DNA from: an uncultured Lachnospiraceae bacterium
GTDB taxonomy: Bacteria > Bacillota > Clostridia > Lachnospirales > Lachnospiraceae
Direction of reading: 5' to 3'
Assembly (NCBI GenBank): GCA_947653315.1
Contig: CANTGP010000205.1
Coordinates: 1 to 6,002 of the forward strand
Length of the DNA stretch: 6,002 nt
Shown: positions 5,873 through 6,002 of the stretch, in pieces
Position numbering within the stretch: the first letter of the stretch is position 1
Layout of the letters: every line of letters begins with the position of its first letter
Made by a program: the position numbers and the translations under genes
The notes under the pieces: model-generated
Databases searched by the model: none
Seen by the model: the letters and a program-made list of their open reading frames with translations, nothing else
What the model was told of the DNA's origin: nothing

Positions 5873-6002
5873 TCAGCCTGAATGTTGTGTTGGGGGCACA
5901 ATCCTCACAATCTTCCCGCAGTGCGGACACCGCAGTTTAAAAATGATCTCATATGCCCGGTCCCGCCTCACGTCCAGGAGCCTCCTGCCGCACAGCGGAC
6001 AG
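5873..6002 (-). CDS. Zinc-ribbon protein, C-terminal fragment (5' end beyond window)
   Basis: Reading from the right edge on the minus strand, 42 codons end at a TGA (5875-5873). They encode CPLCGRRLLDV near the edge, then about 15 residues with several Arg, then LRCPHCGKIVRIV and a short tail. The pattern CPLC-x20-CPHC-G is a classic two-knuckle zinc ribbon. The spacing and basic/hydrophobic strands recall the small Com-like (Mu) and cysteine-rich KTR proteins found on phages and conjugative elements. I cannot tell these apart from the fragment. No start codon is visible, so the full length is unknown. The gene lies upstream of the DUF1836 gene in the same direction, but a 117-bp AT-rich gap with its own promoter separates them. 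I see no clear GC-rich terminator in that gap. Confidence 0.6.
   Translation of the reverse strand, partial: CPLCGRRLLDVRRDRAYEIIFKLRCPHCGKIVRIVPPTQHSG

Noticed and set aside
1..6002. CRISPR arrays, tRNA or rRNA genes, transposase genes
   Set aside because: I saw no spaced repeat array, cloverleaf, rRNA-like stretch or transposase motif. The only repeats are the short tandem ones listed.

Overview
The window looks like chromosomal DNA from an anaerobic Gram-positive bacterium, most likely a Lachnospiraceae-type Clostridium relative. This rests on three things: base composition near half GC, the protein families present (a giant activase/dehydratase fusion, a DUF1836 regulator, a rhomboid-like membrane protein), and Firmicutes-style sigma-A promoters and Shine-Dalgarno sites. 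The placement is inferred from recognition, not from a database search.

Layout. Positions 1-314 hold the 5' part of a minus-strand gene for a rhomboid-like membrane protein that runs off the left edge. Positions 315-658 are a divergent intergenic region with a promoter for each side, several short repeats, a palindrome inside the plus-strand promoter, and a possible leader hairpin with two competing in-frame starts. Positions 659-5026 are one very large plus-strand gene (1455 aa) that fills most of the window. Positions 5027-5122 hold a strong bidirectional terminator. Positions 5123-5755 hold a convergent minus-strand gene for a DUF1836 protein with a MerR-like DNA-binding region and its own near-consensus promoter. 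Positions 5873-6002 hold the 3' end of a minus-strand zinc-ribbon gene that runs off the right edge.

The centre of interest is the large protein. In one chain it carries two BcrAD/BadFG (HgdC-like) ATPase modules, a four-cysteine linker, a DUF2229 module and a second HgdB-like module. Read by eye, both halves are internal duplications. The first half resembles the homodimeric activator of 2-hydroxyacyl-CoA dehydratases fused in tandem. The second half resembles the two-subunit dehydratase core, with three alignable cysteines in each module. The fusion family is known, but its substrate and reaction are, as far as I know, not established. No acyl-CoA transferase, separate dehydratase or electron carrier gene lies in the window, and the gene appears to be its own transcription unit. 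The flanking genes do not obviously work in the same pathway.
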